From Salinivibrio sharmensis (GTDB lineage Bacteria; Pseudomonadota; Gammaproteobacteria; Enterobacterales; Vibrionaceae): DNA of 64,000 nucleotides. The notes beneath the pieces are model-generated. The model worked only from the letters and a program-made list of their open reading frames with translations. It ran no database searches and was not told the origin of the DNA. Location of the stretch: the NCBI RefSeq assembly GCF_001995985.1, contig NZ_MUFC01000010.1, positions 62,001 to 126,000 on the forward strand. The letters are read 5' to 3'. Of this stretch, positions 33,666 through 44,908 are shown piece after piece; the stretch's first letter is position 1; every line of letters begins with the position of its first letter. The position numbers and the translations under genes are program-made.

Positions 33666-34334
33666 ATGAACGATCGTATCGTTTCGCACAGCCAGTCACA
33701 GCAGAGTGCGTTATCTACAAACAAAGTGCTACGTAATACGTATGCACTGCTATCGATGACACTGATCACCAGTGCTATCGCGGCCTTTATCGCTATCGCT
33801 GTCGGCATCGGCCCAATGATGTCGCTAGGTATGACCCTAGGTGCGTTGGCGATCGTGTTCTTTGTGCTACCTCGCACCATGAACTCCTCCGCCGGTATTG
33901 TATGGACCTTTGTGTTCACCGGCCTTTTGGGTGCCTCGTTAGGCCCAACGCTGACCTACTACCTGAGCCTATCTAGCGGCCCAGGGATTGTTATGCAGGC
34001 GCTCGCCACCACAGGTATGGTGTTCCTAGGCCTGTCGGCATATGCCATTACCTCTAAGAAAGACTTCTCTTTCATGGGTGGTTTCTTGGTCGCCGGTGTG
34101 ATTGCCCTTCTGGTGGCAATGGTCGCGAACATCTTCTTACAGATCCCAGCGCTGAGCCTAGCAATCAGCACCATCGCGGTACTGATTTTCTCAGCCTTTA
34201 TTCTGTATGACACCAGCAACATCATTAATGGCGGCGAGACCAACTACATCCGCGCTACCGTGTCGCTGTATTTGAACATCTTTAACATCTTCGTTCACAT
34301 GCTAAGCATTCTTGGCTTTATGAACGACGACTAA
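33666..34334 (+). CDS. yccA: YccA-like Bax inhibitor-1 family protein
   Basis: A 222-residue inner-membrane protein with seven hydrophobic helices. N-terminal VLRNTYALLSMTLITSAIAA and C-terminal LILYDTSNIINGGETNYIR-type (here ILYDTSNIINGGETNYIRA) mark the BI-1 family. In E. coli, YccA binds and modulates the FtsH protease. GGGAG precedes the start. tusE and acyP follow, as in enterobacteria. Annotated with yccA by position and similarity. Confidence 0.9.
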   Translation: MNDRIVSHSQSQQSALSTNKVLRNTYALLSMTLITSAIAAFIAIAVGIGPMMSLGMTLGALAIVFFVLPRTMNSSAGIVWTFVFTGLLGASLGPTLTYYLSLSSGPGIVMQALATTGMVFLGLSAYAITSKKDFSFMGGFLVAGVIALLVAMVANIFLQIPALSLAISTIAVLIFSAFILYDTSNIINGGETNYIRATVSLYLNIFNIFVHMLSILGFMNDD

Positions 34335-34365
34335 CCCCAAGGTTTAGTCAGTCACAAACACAAAG

Positions 34366-34390
34366 AGCCGGCACGCGCCGGCTTTTTTTA
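34366..34390 (+). terminator. Terminator after yccA
   Basis: Stem AGCCGGC (34366-34372) and GCCGGCT (34377-34383) with a 4-base loop, followed by seven T. A strong intrinsic terminator. Confidence 0.9.
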
Positions 34391-34560
34391 TGGCTACCCT
34401 TTTATGCCTAAAAGCGGGTGATTAGATAGCGCACCCACTCAGTGTGGCGCGCCACGTCCGCACAGTGAACGCCAGTTGCACTCGCCTTCCCTGCTCGCTA
34501 TGCTTTGCAGCCTTAATCAAAGCGATAACGTCCGGTCAGATGACGAACAAAGGTAAGACT

Positions 34561-34890
34561 ATGCTGGTGTATGAAGGTGAAACCATTGCGACGGATGCGC
34601 AAGGGTATTTAAAAAATGTGGACGATTGGCACGAAGCCTTGGTGCCGCTGCTTGCCGAACAAGAAAACATTGCGCTGACCGAGGCACATTGGGAAGTGAT
34701 TCACTTTGTCCGCCACTTCTATCAAGAGTACAACACCTCACCGGCGGTGCGTTTGTTGGTTAAATCGATGGAAAAAGAATACGGCCCAGAAAAAGGCAAC
34801 AGCAAGTACTTGTTCAAGCTATTCCCGAAAGGCCCAGCCAAACAGGCCACCAAGCTGGCAGGCTTACCCAAGCCCGCTAAATGCCTCTAG
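34561..34890 (+). CDS. tusE: TusE sulfur-relay protein (DsrC family)
   Basis: A 109-residue protein of the DsrC/TusE family that accepts persulfide from TusBCD and hands it to MnmA for 2-thiouridine synthesis in tRNA wobble positions. [20 protein letters not shown] and [20 protein letters not shown] are diagnostic, and the conserved Cys is next to last (PAKCL). ATG 34561 has AAGG 8 bases upstream; earlier starts are unsupported. Confidence 0.95.
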   Translation: MLVYEGETIATDAQGYLKNVDDWHEALVPLLAEQENIALTEAHWEVIHFVRHFYQEYNTSPAVRLLVKSMEKEYGPEKGNSKYLFKLFPKGPAKQATKLAGLPKPAKCL

Positions 34891-35017
34891 TCACCGAGAC
34901 AAACAAGTACCGAAGCTGACAAGTCCCGAGGCCGACAGATCATGCGCCGCGACACCCTCGCGGCGCATGTAACGATTGGCACTATGCTCTATGTTATTGA
35001 GACCTGTTGTTAAGGCG

Positions 35018-35290
35018 CTATAAGATGGCGAACCCATCAACAGTGCGCCATTCCGCCTCTTCTTTATCAACCTGATCGACGCCCGCCGTCGGTGGCCCTT
35101 TATCTAGCCACGCCATTAAAGAGTCCACTGACTCCTCGCCTCCACAAGCCAATACCTCAACGCGACCATCCGGCAGGTTCTTCGCGTATCCGGTTAATGA
35201 GAGCTTTAACGCCTCATGGGCGGTGTGATAACGAAAGCCAACCCCCTGAACGTGACCTGTGACATAGGCTTTGACACATTTTTGAGACAT
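35018..35290 (-). CDS. acyP: Acylphosphatase
   Basis: A 90-residue acylphosphatase. The active-site Arg and Asn are in GHVQGVGFRYHTAHEA and GYAKNLPDGRVEVLACG. It hydrolyses carboxyl-phosphate bonds in small metabolites. It converges with tusE and is divergent from the chemoreceptor gene. E. coli yccX has the same neighbours. Confidence 0.94.
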   Translation of the reverse strand: MSQKCVKAYVTGHVQGVGFRYHTAHEALKLSLTGYAKNLPDGRVEVLACGGEESVDSLMAWLDKGPPTAGVDQVDKEEAEWRTVDGFAIL

Positions 35291-35371
35291 CTGTCACCTC
35301 TGCTGTATTCCCATTGCAAAACGACACCTGTATAACGCTACATGAGACAAGTCGTTTGACAGGATGGCGTC

Positions 35372-36745
35372 ATGAAAGAAGTTGCGTTTCGATGGATTGA
35401 TAAATATTTTATCCACCTTCGACTACAAGAAAAATTTTACCTTATCTTTTTCCTCCCCTTGCTCGCAATGGTTGTGATTGCGCTTACCTTGGATGCCGCC
35501 TCAGATACCCGCGTGGCACACAAAATGGAAGCGGAAGGCCAAGCCATTCAAGCCATGGTTGAAAAATACGACCTCCCGAAAGGCGAGGTGCAAACCTTAC
35601 TCAATAACCAGCAAACCGGTTTCACCTTTAATGGCAATCAGCTTGTCTACCAAGTCGACGGCTCGCTGTTTAGTCATATGAGCGCTACCGATTGGAGCCT
35701 GCTACTCGGCATGGTGCTGGTGATTGCGGTACTGATTTACTACATCATGACCTTTATTGGCGGTGCGATGTACACCATGAACCAAGCTTTATTAAAGCTA
35801 GCAGATGGTGAACTGAGTTACCGAATGAACTTTATTCCTGTTCGTGATGAGTTTAGCCAAATTGCCGTTACTATCGATAAAGTGCTCGAGCGCGAGCAAA
35901 ACCTGGTGAAAGCCATTCAGCAAAGCGCGGAGATGATGGATGGTCTGTCCTCCAGTCTGCAGCAGCGTAGCGATGAAAGTGAAGCCTTGGGTGAGAGTCA
36001 ACGTCAGTATCTTGATTCGCTGGCCAGTGCCACCGAGGAAATGGCAGGCTCGATTCGCGAAGTAGCCAGCCATGCCACGGACACCTCGACCCAAACGCAA
36101 GAGGCCACCGAGGCGGCAAACCAGGGGCGTCAGCAAGTTCAACAAACCATGAGCGCGATTAACGGCCTTGCCAGCGAAATTGCCCAAGCGGCGGATAAAG
36201 TCAGCGAGCTGAGCAAAAACGCTGAGCAAATTGGCACCGTGGTAACCACCATCAATGGCATCAGCGAACAAACCAATTTGTTGGCCCTTAACGCCGCAAT
36301 CGAAGCGGCACGTGCCGGTGAGCAAGGCCGCGGCTTTGCGGTCGTCGCGGATGAGGTGCGTACCTTGGCGAGCCGTACCCAAGAGTCCACGGTAGATATT
36401 CAGTCGATGATTGAATCACTGCAAACGCATACCGCGGATCTGCGCCGCGTGATGGAAGGCACGGTTGAAAATGCCTCCGCCAGCGAGGCGGCGGTGCAAG
36501 AAATTGATACCGAAATCAGCCAAATCGCTGAGCGCAGTGGCACCATTGCTGATCGCAGTACCGAAATTGCCGCCGCTGCTGAGCAGCAAGGCAATGTCGC
36601 AGGTACGATTTCACAAGATGTCGAACAAGTACGTAGCCAATCGACGCAGGTAGCACAAATGCTGCGTGATTCCGCCACTGAAGTGAGCGAGCTGGGTGCC
36701 CAGGCGCATCAGTTAAAAATCTTGGTGGCAGGGCTTCGCACTTAA
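35372..36745 (+). CDS. Methyl-accepting chemotaxis protein
   Basis: A 457-residue membrane chemoreceptor. Hydrophobic helices at about 22-41 and 108-130 flank a short periplasmic region of roughly 65 residues. A HAMP-like segment follows, then the signalling hairpin with the tip phrase [19 protein letters not shown] and [14 protein letters not shown]. The signal it senses cannot be read, since the periplasmic part is too small for a classic ligand domain. Ends at a strong terminator. Confidence 0.93.
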   Translation: MKEVAFRWIDKYFIHLRLQEKFYLIFFLPLLAMVVIALTLDAASDTRVAHKMEAEGQAIQAMVEKYDLPKGEVQTLLNNQQTGFTFNGNQLVYQVDGSLFSHMSATDWSLLLGMVLVIAVLIYYIMTFIGGAMYTMNQALLKLADGELSYRMNFIPVRDEFSQIAVTIDKVLEREQNLVKAIQQSAEMMDGLSSSLQQRSDESEALGESQRQYLDSLASATEEMAGSIREVASHATDTSTQTQEATEAANQGRQQVQQTMSAINGLASEIAQAADKVSELSKNAEQIGTVVTTINGISEQTNLLALNAAIEAARAGEQGRGFAVVADEVRTLASRTQESTVDIQSMIESLQTHTADLRRVMEGTVENASASEAAVQEIDTEISQIAERSGTIADRSTEIAAAAEQQGNVAGTISQDVEQVRSQSTQVAQMLRDSATEVSELGAQAHQLKILVAGLRT

Positions 36746-36778
36746 ACACTTGGCCTAGCTCCCTCACACTTGTTATCA

Positions 36779-36803
36779 CGCGCCCTTCTCTGGGCGCGTT
36801 TTT
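36779..36803 (+). terminator. Terminator after the chemoreceptor
   Basis: CGCGCCC (36779-36785) pairs with GGGCGCG (36792-36798) across a short loop, then TTTTTA. Confidence 0.9.
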
Positions 36804-36883
36804 ATTGCAATGTTACTCACCTTGCTCGACAATACCCGCCCTTTTTTGCTTTGCCTATCCATCATTAATCGTTAGGACACTCC

Positions 36884-38071
36884 ATGACTGTCACTGTGTA
36901 TCTTGCCAAAGGCCGCGATAAATCCATCAAACGCCGCCACCCTTGGATCTTCTCACGCGGTATTGCCCGTATTGAAGGGAAGCCCAGCTTAGGTGACACT
37001 GTCACGGTTTGTGATCATCAAGGTGAGTTTCTAGGCCTTGGCGCCTTTTCGCCGCAGTCACAAATCCGGGTACGCATGTGGTGCTTTGAGAAAACCGCCA
37101 TCGACAGTGACTTTTTCCTTGCCCGTATTCGTGCGGCAAAATCGCTACGTACCATGCTCGCTAAACGTGATGGTCTCACCGGTTATCGTCTCTTGGCCGC
37201 TGAGTCAGACGGTGTGCCCGGTATTACCGTGGACAAATACGATAACTACTTGGTGTGCCAATTGCTCAGCGCTGGCGCGGAAGCTCAGCGTGATAACCTG
37301 GTCACCGCCCTACGTACCGAGTTTCCAGATTGTCATATCTATGAGCGCTCGGATGTGGCAATTCGTAAAAAAGAAGGCCTCAAGCCTCGCGTAGGAGTGT
37401 TACACGGTGAAGAGCCACCTGCCTCCGTCATTATCGAAGAAAATGGCGTGGCGATTGAGGTCGATATTGCTAACGGTCATAAAACCGGTTTTTACCTCGA
37501 CCAACGGGATAGCCGCGAACAAGCGGTGAAATACATGGATGGCAAGCGCGTCCTGAACTGCTTTTGTTATACTGGCGGCTTCGGCTTGTATGCGCAAAAA
37601 GGCAATGCTAAACACGTCACTAATGTCGATGTGTCACAACCGGCGCTCGACAAAGCCAAAGCCAATGCGGCGCGAAACGGCTTTGATCTCACCCGCGCGG
37701 AATTTGTCAATGCCGATGTGTTCAAGCTGCTACGCACTTATCGCGAACAAGGCGAACGCTTTGATGTGATTGTGATGGACCCGCCCAAATTTGCAGAGTC
37801 GAAATCGCAACTAAACGGCGCGTGTCGTGGTTACAAAGATATCAACATGCTCGCCATGCAGCTGCTGAATCCAGGCGGTGTGCTGCTCAGTTATTCATGT
37901 TCAGGGCTAATGGACGCCGGATTGTTCCAGAAGATCCTCGCAGATGCGGCCTTGGATGCGGGTAAAAATATGCAGTTTATTGAGCGCTTTTCACAAGCTG
38001 CCGACCATCCCACTCACAGTGCCTACCCAGAAGGGTTCTATCTGAAAGGCTTTGCTTGCCTGGTGCAATAA
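36884..38071 (+). CDS. rlmI: 23S rRNA m5C1962 methyltransferase RlmI
   Basis: A 395-residue SAM-dependent RNA methyltransferase. It has an N-terminal PUA-like domain ([20 protein letters not shown]), then a Rossmann methyltransferase with [18 protein letters not shown] as the SAM loop and [14 protein letters not shown] as motif IV. RlmI methylates C1962 of 23S rRNA. Family length and start match. It sits in the yccA-tusE-acyP neighbourhood, as in E. coli. Confidence 0.93.
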   Translation: MTVTVYLAKGRDKSIKRRHPWIFSRGIARIEGKPSLGDTVTVCDHQGEFLGLGAFSPQSQIRVRMWCFEKTAIDSDFFLARIRAAKSLRTMLAKRDGLTGYRLLAAESDGVPGITVDKYDNYLVCQLLSAGAEAQRDNLVTALRTEFPDCHIYERSDVAIRKKEGLKPRVGVLHGEEPPASVIIEENGVAIEVDIANGHKTGFYLDQRDSREQAVKYMDGKRVLNCFCYTGGFGLYAQKGNAKHVTNVDVSQPALDKAKANAARNGFDLTRAEFVNADVFKLLRTYREQGERFDVIVMDPPKFAESKSQLNGACRGYKDINMLAMQLLNPGGVLLSYSCSGLMDAGLFQKILADAALDAGKNMQFIERFSQAADHPTHSAYPEGFYLKGFACLVQ

Positions 38072-38201
38072 CACGCAAGCGGTATCGCAATTTTGTGTCA
38101 GCAGGCAGCAGATGTCGCCTGCTGGCCTAGACACTTCTGTCTAGCCCCTCTACTGTTCTTAGAGAGTCAGCATTTAGAGAGCTAGCAACAGGAGTGTATG
38201 A

Positions 38202-39182
38202 ATGCTCAGTCCCATTAAGCCACAAGATGAAGAGCAACGTTTAAAAAAACTGCAAGAAACGGGTCTGCTCGATAGCGAAGACGAAGAGCGCTTTGACCGA
38301 ATCACCCGGCTCGCTAAGCGATTGTTCGATGTCCCGATCGCCCTCGTTAGCTTGATTGATAACGATCGTCAGTGGTTTAAATCCTGCTTTGGCCTCAACG
38401 TTCGTCAAACATCACGGGATATCTCATTCTGTGGTCACGCTATTTTGGGTAATCAGCCGTTTGTGGTGCAAGATGCCAGTGCCGACCCGCGGTTTGCCGA
38501 TAATCCATTGGTAACAGGCGAACCACATATTCGCTTTTATGCGGGGCACCCGCTTTCTCTCAGCGATGGCACCAATGTCGGCACACTGTGTGTCATTGAT
38601 ACTCAACCAAGGCGCTTTAGCCAAGAAGACTTGCGCTTTTTAAAAGATCTGGCGCTATTGGCGGAAAGCGAGTTGTCATCCGCCCAGACCGCTTACACTG
38701 ATGACATTACTGGCATTTCTAATCGACGCGGTTTTATGCAACTGGCGAGCCGGGCGGTGCAGCATTGTCAGTCGATTAATGCTCCTTATTCATTGGCTTT
38801 TTTAGACTTAAATAACTTTAAAGCGATTAATGATACCTACGGCCATGCTGAAGGGGATATCGCGTTATCTCACTTAGCGAACTTGCTGCGTGCCAATATG
38901 CGCGAATCGGATGTGTTCGCCCGCTTTGGTGGGGACGAGTTTGTGGTGTTTCTCTATGGTGCCGGACGCCAAGAAGCAGAAAATGCCCTCGAACGCTTTG
39001 CGGGGGTGGTTGAGCGATTTAACCGGATTAATCGCCATACCTATCCCCTTTCATTTAGCCAAGGCATTGCGACCAGCTCAGCCACCTCGCACCGCGGATT
39101 AGATGACTTGTTGGATGAGGCGGATACCCAGATGTACCAACAAAAAATGGGTAAAAAGGCCAACAACGGTGGCGAGCGCTAA
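38202..39182 (+). CDS. GAF-GGDEF diguanylate cyclase
   Basis: A 326-residue cytosolic protein. A GAF sensor domain (about 20-155, with VPIALVSLIDNDRQWFKSCF and ISFCGHAI) is followed by a GGDEF domain. FARFGGDEFVVFLY keeps the catalytic signature, so it should make cyclic di-GMP. No RxxD inhibitory site is evident just before it. It has its own gap upstream and is convergent with prpE. Confidence 0.9.
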   Translation: MLSPIKPQDEEQRLKKLQETGLLDSEDEERFDRITRLAKRLFDVPIALVSLIDNDRQWFKSCFGLNVRQTSRDISFCGHAILGNQPFVVQDASADPRFADNPLVTGEPHIRFYAGHPLSLSDGTNVGTLCVIDTQPRRFSQEDLRFLKDLALLAESELSSAQTAYTDDITGISNRRGFMQLASRAVQHCQSINAPYSLAFLDLNNFKAINDTYGHAEGDIALSHLANLLRANMRESDVFARFGGDEFVVFLYGAGRQEAENALERFAGVVERFNRINRHTYPLSFSQGIATSSATSHRGLDDLLDEADTQMYQQKMGKKANNGGER

Positions 39183-39200
39183 GCGATGTAACAGAATGAA

Positions 39201-39234
39201 GCAAGGCGTGGCACACAAAGGTGGCACGCCTTGC
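39201..39234. terminator. Hairpin between convergent GGDEF and prpE genes
   Basis: GCAAGGCGTG (39201-39210) pairs with CACGCCTTGC (39225-39234), and the stem continues with only one mismatch. No T run follows on either strand, so it may act as an RNA-stabilising element as much as a terminator. Confidence 0.55.
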
Positions 39235-39258
39235 CAATAGCACTAACAGTCTTTACAT

Positions 39259-41142
39259 CTAGTGTGAAAGCGCCGAAGCAATGGTCTCCAAGCTGCTCGG
39301 ATCGTCGATCGTCGAGGGGACTTGATAAGATTCGCCATCTGCCATTTGACGAATAATGCGACGCAAAATTTTACCTGAGCGTGTTTTGGGCAACTTATCG
39401 ACGATCACTGCTTTTTTGAAGCACGCAATCGCGCCAATTCTCTCCCGCACACGCTGCACCAACTCCTGTTCGATCTCGCCACTCACTGAGACAAAACCGT
39501 CTTTCAGTACCACCAAGCCGAGCGGCAATTGGCCTTTGAGCTCATCGTGCATGCCCACCACCGCACACTCGGCGACCGCTTCATGACTGCCTAGCACTTC
39601 TTCCATTTCGCCGGTCGATAAGCGGTGGCCCGCGACGTTAATCACGTCATCAATCCGTCCCATCACAAACACGTAGCCATCTTCATCCATATAGCCGCCA
39701 TCACCGGAGACATAATAGCCTGGGAACTGGCTGAGATAGCCGGCTTCAAAACGATCGTGGTTGCGCCACACCGTCGGCAGGCAGCTAGGCGGCAGAGGCC
39801 GCTTCACGGCAATGTATCCTTGCTGGTTTGGTGCGGCAGGGTCACCCATTTCATCGAGAATACACACCTGATAGCCAGGACTTGGCATGGTTGCCGAGCC
39901 GGGCTTGGTCGCAAAGCAGGTTAACCCCAATGGATTGCCCGCAATCGCCCAACCAGTTTCGGTTTGCCACCAGTGATCCACCACGGGCCGCTGGGTCTTT
40001 TCTTCTACCCATTCCAATGTCGGTGGGTCAAGCCGCTCGCCGGCCATAAACACCGTGCGTAAGGATGTCATCGGATAACGCGCAAGGTGCTCACCGTTTG
40101 GATCTTGCTTTTTAATCGCCCGAAAGGCGGTAGGCGCCGAGAATAAGATGCTGACGTTATACTCATCACATACGCGCCAAAACGCCCCCGCATCCGGTGT
40201 ACCGACTGGCTTACCTTCAAACATCACTGTGGTGCAGCCGTGTAGCAAAGGGGCATACACAATATACGAGTGCCCTACTACCCAGCCAACATCCGATGCG
40301 GCCCAAAACACTTCACCGGGTTTGACGTTGTAAATCGCGCTCATGCTGTACTTCATCGCTACCGCATGGCCGCCATTATCACGCACTACGCCTTTGGGTT
40401 TGCCCGTGGTGCCGGAGGTATAAAGGATATATAAAGGATCGGTGGCATTGACGGGCACCGGTGGCGCAGGGGTGGCTTCAGCTAATAGCGCCGCCCAGTC
40501 GGCATCACGCGGATTGTCTAAACTGGCACGACACATGGCACGCTGATAGACCACCACATGATTGGGTTTGTAGCGACTGTCCATGATGGCTTGATCGACC
40601 ATCGGCTTATAAGCCAAGGTTTTCGCGCCCTCAATGCCGCATGAGGCGGTAAGCACCACTTTGGGCTCCGCATCTTCAATCCGCACGGCCAGCTCGTTAG
40701 GGGCAAAGCCACCAAACACCACCGAATGAATCGCCCCGAGCCGTGCACAAGCGAGCATCGCTACGGTTGCTTCTGGGATCATGGGCATATAAATCACCAC
40801 CCGATCTCCCTTTTCAACCCCTAACCCTGCCAGCATGCCCGCAACTTTCGCCACGTAGTCACGCAACGCCGCATAGGTATAGGTGGTTTTTTTACCGGTA
40901 ACCGGTGAGTCGTAAATAAGCGCGGTTTGTTCGCCCCGACCTTGTTCGATATGAGCATCGAGTGCCATATAGGCGGTGTTCATGGTGCCATCGGCAAACC
41001 AGCGCTCAATGCCATTATCATCTTTGCTAAGAATAGTTTGTGGAAAGGTAAACCAATCAAGCTGTTTGGCCTGCGCCTGCCAAAACCCCTCTGGATCGCG
41101 GCTGGCCCAATCCGCATGGTGCTGGTAACTGGCTTCTTGCAT
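39259..41142 (-). CDS. prpE: Propionyl-CoA synthetase PrpE
   Basis: A 627-residue adenylate-forming enzyme that makes propionyl-CoA from propionate, ATP and CoA. YTSGTTGKPKGVVRDNGG holds the AMP-binding P-loop-like motif, and SGDGGYMDEDGYVFVMGRID and the catalytic Lys in KTRSGKILRR near the end are all present. ATG 41142 follows GGAG; the upstream ATG at 41187 adds 15 atypical residues. Last gene of the leftward prp group. Confidence 0.93.
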   Translation of the reverse strand: MQEASYQHHADWASRDPEGFWQAQAKQLDWFTFPQTILSKDDNGIERWFADGTMNTAYMALDAHIEQGRGEQTALIYDSPVTGKKTTYTYAALRDYVAKVAGMLAGLGVEKGDRVVIYMPMIPEATVAMLACARLGAIHSVVFGGFAPNELAVRIEDAEPKVVLTASCGIEGAKTLAYKPMVDQAIMDSRYKPNHVVVYQRAMCRASLDNPRDADWAALLAEATPAPPVPVNATDPLYILYTSGTTGKPKGVVRDNGGHAVAMKYSMSAIYNVKPGEVFWAASDVGWVVGHSYIVYAPLLHGCTTVMFEGKPVGTPDAGAFWRVCDEYNVSILFSAPTAFRAIKKQDPNGEHLARYPMTSLRTVFMAGERLDPPTLEWVEEKTQRPVVDHWWQTETGWAIAGNPLGLTCFATKPGSATMPSPGYQVCILDEMGDPAAPNQQGYIAVKRPLPPSCLPTVWRNHDRFEAGYLSQFPGYYVSGDGGYMDEDGYVFVMGRIDDVINVAGHRLSTGEMEEVLGSHEAVAECAVVGMHDELKGQLPLGLVVLKDGFVSVSGEIEQELVQRVRERIGAIACFKKAVIVDKLPKTRSGKILRRIIRQMADGESYQVPSTIDDPSSLETIASALSH

Positions 41143-41207
41143 AAGCGGCTCCTTATCGCCCGCCATCAGCGGGCGATGAGTTAGCAAGCAACGTGTTTAG
41201 AACGTGC

Positions 41208-42659
41208 TTAGTTAATCACAAACAGCGACATAAATTCGTGCACCGGGGTTTTCTCCAGCGCGGCCTGATCACTACATAAAGCGGTGATTCTTTCGCTTTG
41301 TGCTTGCGGGAAACGGGTCGCCAAGTTGGTACGGAATTTTTGCTCCAGCACGGGGATCCCTTCTTCGCGGCGGCGGCGATGACCAATCGGATATTCCACC
41401 GCGACTTGTTCAGTGCTGCTGCCATCGGTAAAGAAGATTTGGATCGCATTGGCAATCGAGCGCTTGTCATCTTCAAGGTATTCCGCGCTATAGCGAGCGT
41501 CTTCTTTGATCACCATTTTTTGCCGTAGTGCATCAATACGCGGGTCGGCGTGATGGAAGGCGTCTTCGTAGTGCTCAGCCACTAGATTGCCGTATAGCAG
41601 CGGCACTGCCACCATGTATTGCAGGCAGTGGTCACGGTCTGCCGGGTTAGCCAACTCCCCTTCTTTGGAAATGATGCGAATGGCGGATTCATGGGTGGTG
41701 ATTTCAATACGTTCAATCTCATCCACACGGTCTTTCACCTGTGAATGCAAGGTCACCGCTGCTTCCACCGCGGTTTGAGCATGAAACTCAGCTGGGAAGG
41801 AAATCTTGAACAACACGTTTTCCATCACGTAGCTGGCAAAGTCTTGTTTGATACTAAAGGGATTACCGTTAAACAGCACATCGTAATAGCCCCACTTAGG
41901 TGCGCTGAGTACCGACGGCAAGCCCATCTCACCTTTCATGGTGATCATCGCCAGACGCACCGCACGAGAGGTAGCATCGCCCGCCGCCCACGATTTGCGT
42001 GAACCAGCGTTCGGCGCATGACGGTAGGTGCGCAGCGCACAACCATCCACCCAAGCTTGTGAGACGGCATCAATGATCTGATCGCGATTACCGCCCAGCA
42101 TTTTGGTGACCACGGCTGTTGATGCCACGCGCACTAATAAGACGTGATCGAGCCCGACGCGGTTAAAGCTATTCTCAAGGGCGAGCACGCCTTGGATCTC
42201 ATGCGCTTTGATCATCGCAGTCAATACATCACGCATGGTGAGCGGCGGTTTGCCTTCGGCCACGGCCACGCGGCTTAAGTAATCAGCGGTGGCCAAAATT
42301 CCGCCCAAGTTATCAGACGGATGGCCCCACTCGGCGGCGAGCCAAGTATCGTTAAAATCGAGCCAGCGAATAATACAACCGATGTTAAATGCGGCAGTGA
42401 CCGGATCAAGCTCGTGAGAGGTGCCCGGCACCCGCGCGCCATGGCGCACTGTGGTGCCCGGCACCAGTGGGCCCAGGTGTTTGGTGCATTCAGGGAAACG
42501 TAGCGCCAGCAAGCCACAGCCAAGGGTATCCATCAAACAGTTGCGTGCGGTGTTGTAGGCCTCTGCCGAGGCAATCGGCGTGCTATCGACATAGTCAGCA
42601 ATTTGCACCAATAAAGCATCAGGGTCAGGGCGCTGGTTCAGTTCTACGTTGTTGCTCAT
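41208..42659 (-). CDS. prpD: 2-methylcitrate dehydratase PrpD
   Basis: A 483-residue dehydratase of the MmgE/PrpD family that converts 2-methylcitrate to cis-2-methylaconitate. The conserved [20 protein letters not shown] and [20 protein letters not shown] are present. Many Vibrio use AcnD plus PrpF for this step, so PrpD here is the E. coli-type solution. ATG 42659 follows AAGGA. Confidence 0.93.
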   Translation of the reverse strand: MSNNVELNQRPDPDALLVQIADYVDSTPIASAEAYNTARNCLMDTLGCGLLALRFPECTKHLGPLVPGTTVRHGARVPGTSHELDPVTAAFNIGCIIRWLDFNDTWLAAEWGHPSDNLGGILATADYLSRVAVAEGKPPLTMRDVLTAMIKAHEIQGVLALENSFNRVGLDHVLLVRVASTAVVTKMLGGNRDQIIDAVSQAWVDGCALRTYRHAPNAGSRKSWAAGDATSRAVRLAMITMKGEMGLPSVLSAPKWGYYDVLFNGNPFSIKQDFASYVMENVLFKISFPAEFHAQTAVEAAVTLHSQVKDRVDEIERIEITTHESAIRIISKEGELANPADRDHCLQYMVAVPLLYGNLVAEHYEDAFHHADPRIDALRQKMVIKEDARYSAEYLEDDKRSIANAIQIFFTDGSSTEQVAVEYPIGHRRRREEGIPVLEQKFRTNLATRFPQAQSERITALCSDQAALEKTPVHEFMSLFVIN

Positions 42660-42702
42660 GGTCAATTCCTTCTGTAATTTCAATCGGGTGAATGCGCGCT
42701 AA

Positions 42703-43854
42703 TTAGGGGCGCTGATCGATGGGTAGCCAATCTTGGTGTTCAGGGCCGTCGTAATCGGCACTTGGGCGAATAATGCGATTATTGGCGCGCTGCTCAAACA
42801 CATGCGCCGCCCAGCCCGTTACTCGGCTCATCACAAAAATCGGGGTAAACAATTTGGTTGGGATCCCCATAAAGTGATAAGCCGATGCGTGATAAAAATC
42901 GGCATTGGGGAACAAGCCTTTCTCGCGCTTCATCACTTGCTCAACCCGTTCAGACACGTCATAAAGCCAAGCGTCTGGTGCGTTTTCGGCAAGCTGTTTC
43001 GACCAATGCTTAATAAGCGCATTGCGGGGGTCTGATTCACGGTAAATCGCATGGCCAAAACCCATCACCTTGTCTTTATTGGCGAGCATTTGCATTAACC
43101 CTGCTTCGGCTTCGTCAGGTGTGCGCCATTGTTCTAGCATCGCCATCGCCGCTTCATTGGCACCGCCATGCAATGGGCCGCGCAAGCTGCCGATGGCCGC
43201 GGTAATGCAAGAGTGCAAATCGGACAAAGTGGACGCGCACACACGGGCAGTAAAGGTCGAGGCATTGAACTCATGCTCGGCATACAGCACCAGCGAGCAA
43301 TGCATCACAGATTCATGCAGTGGCGACGGCGTTTCATCAGTGAGCATTTTGAGGAAGTAACCGCCAATGCTTTTCACCTCCGGCTGATAGGTATCGACTC
43401 GCACACCATCATGCGAATAGCGATACCAGTAGCAGATAATGGCCGGCAACATTGCCAACAGCGTATCGGTTTTATCCGCTTGCTCACCAAAGTCGGTTTC
43501 TTGATCCAAATTACCCAGCATCGAGCAACCAGTACGCATCACATCCATGGGGTGCGCATTGGCAGGGATTCGCTCCAGCACGGCTTTTAAGGCGTCAGGT
43601 AACCCCCGCTTGCCGACCAAGGTTTCTGTGTAGTCAGCCAGTGCTTGGCGATTGGGGAGTTGGCCTTTGAGTAGCAGGTAAGCGACTTCCTCAAATTGGG
43701 CGTGATTGGCTAAATCGGTAATGTCATAACCGCGATAGGTTAATCCGGTGCCGGTTTGCCCCACCGTACACAATGCGGTGGTGCCGGCACTTTGGCCGCG
43801 AAGGCCCGCGCCGGAGAGTGATTTATCTTTGGGTGCGACGGCGACATTTGTCAT
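42703..43854 (-). CDS. prpC: 2-methylcitrate synthase PrpC
   Basis: A 383-residue citrate-synthase-family enzyme that condenses propionyl-CoA with oxaloacetate. GLTYRGYDITDLANHAQFEE and the catalytic GGANEAAMAMLEQW, GFGHAIYRESDPRN are present. ATG 43854 lies after GGAG; an upstream ATG at 43947 has no such support. Confidence 0.93.
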   Translation of the reverse strand: MTNVAVAPKDKSLSGAGLRGQSAGTTALCTVGQTGTGLTYRGYDITDLANHAQFEEVAYLLLKGQLPNRQALADYTETLVGKRGLPDALKAVLERIPANAHPMDVMRTGCSMLGNLDQETDFGEQADKTDTLLAMLPAIICYWYRYSHDGVRVDTYQPEVKSIGGYFLKMLTDETPSPLHESVMHCSLVLYAEHEFNASTFTARVCASTLSDLHSCITAAIGSLRGPLHGGANEAAMAMLEQWRTPDEAEAGLMQMLANKDKVMGFGHAIYRESDPRNALIKHWSKQLAENAPDAWLYDVSERVEQVMKREKGLFPNADFYHASAYHFMGIPTKLFTPIFVMSRVTGWAAHVFEQRANNRIIRPSADYDGPEHQDWLPIDQRP

Positions 43855-43968
43855 GATTGGCTCCTTTCCTTTGATGCCATCAGATTCAACCGCTGCATGA
43901 ATCCGTGAACGTGGCGATAATTCCAGTGGTGTAACCGACGTTTTCACACCGAGGGTGTGCGTCTGTGA

Positions 43969-44838
43969 TCACTCTTTTCCAAATAGGCGATCCAATTGCT
44001 GTTCGTAGGCGTGATAGCCCAAGAAATCATAAAGGGCATCACGGGTTTGCATGGTGTCGACCACGTTTTTCTGGTGGCCATCATCCAGCAGATGTTGATA
44101 CACATTGAGGGCGGCTTGGTTCATGGCGCGAAACGCAGAGAGCGGATACAGCACCATGCTGACCCCGACGCCCGCCAACTCTTGGCTGGTAAACAGTGGG
44201 GTTTGACCAAACTCGGTGATATTCGCCAGCACCGGCACCTCCACTTGCTCGACAAAGGCTTGGTACTGCTCGAGCGTTTGCATGGCTTCGGGGAAAATCA
44301 TGTCCGCGCCCGCTTCTACATACGCTCTGGCGCGGGTGACAGCACTGTCCATGCCTTCCACCGCCAAGGCATCGGTGCGCGCCACGAGCACAAACTCAGG
44401 ATCGGTGCGTGCATCGACCGCGGCTTTGATGCGGTCGACCATTTCAGCTTGGCTGACAATTTCTTTGTTGGGACGATGGCCGCAGCGCTTTTGCGCCACT
44501 TGATCTTCCATATGTACCGCGCCCGCGCCGGCGCGTTCCATTTCGCGAATGGTACGAGCAATATTGAGCGCACCGCCAAAACCGGTATCAATATCCACCA
44601 GCAAAGGCACGTCGGTCGCTGCGGTGATCCGGCGGACATCTTCCAACACATCGTTGAGGGTCGTGATCCCTAAGTCCGGTAAGCCATAAGAGGCATTGGC
44701 AATCCCGCCTCCGGATAGATAAATGGCTTGATGCCCCACCCGCTCTGCCATCATGGCGCAATAGGGGTTAATTGTGCCGACGACTTGCAACGGAATATTG
44801 TTGCGTACCGCTTGGCGAAAACGTGCACCTGCACTCAT
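43969..44838 (-). CDS. prpB: 2-methylisocitrate lyase PrpB
   Basis: A 289-residue lyase that cleaves 2-methylisocitrate to pyruvate and succinate. The active-site loop is [13 protein letters not shown], close to the KKCGHR signature of the family, and [20 protein letters not shown] binds Mg. Start preceded by a spaced AAGGAG. Confidence 0.94.
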   Translation of the reverse strand: MSAGARFRQAVRNNIPLQVVGTINPYCAMMAERVGHQAIYLSGGGIANASYGLPDLGITTLNDVLEDVRRITAATDVPLLVDIDTGFGGALNIARTIREMERAGAGAVHMEDQVAQKRCGHRPNKEIVSQAEMVDRIKAAVDARTDPEFVLVARTDALAVEGMDSAVTRARAYVEAGADMIFPEAMQTLEQYQAFVEQVEVPVLANITEFGQTPLFTSQELAGVGVSMVLYPLSAFRAMNQAALNVYQHLLDDGHQKNVVDTMQTRDALYDFLGYHAYEQQLDRLFGKE

Positions 44839-44908
44839 AGCATTCTCCTTATGAACTCATGGCTTAGCGGGTTTAACCGCCGGCATTTCGTAGCCAATAG
44901 CGTGTTAG

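Noticed and set aside
43996-44673. Rightward 225-codon frame inside prpB
   Set aside because: It is an antisense shadow of a strongly conserved enzyme gene.
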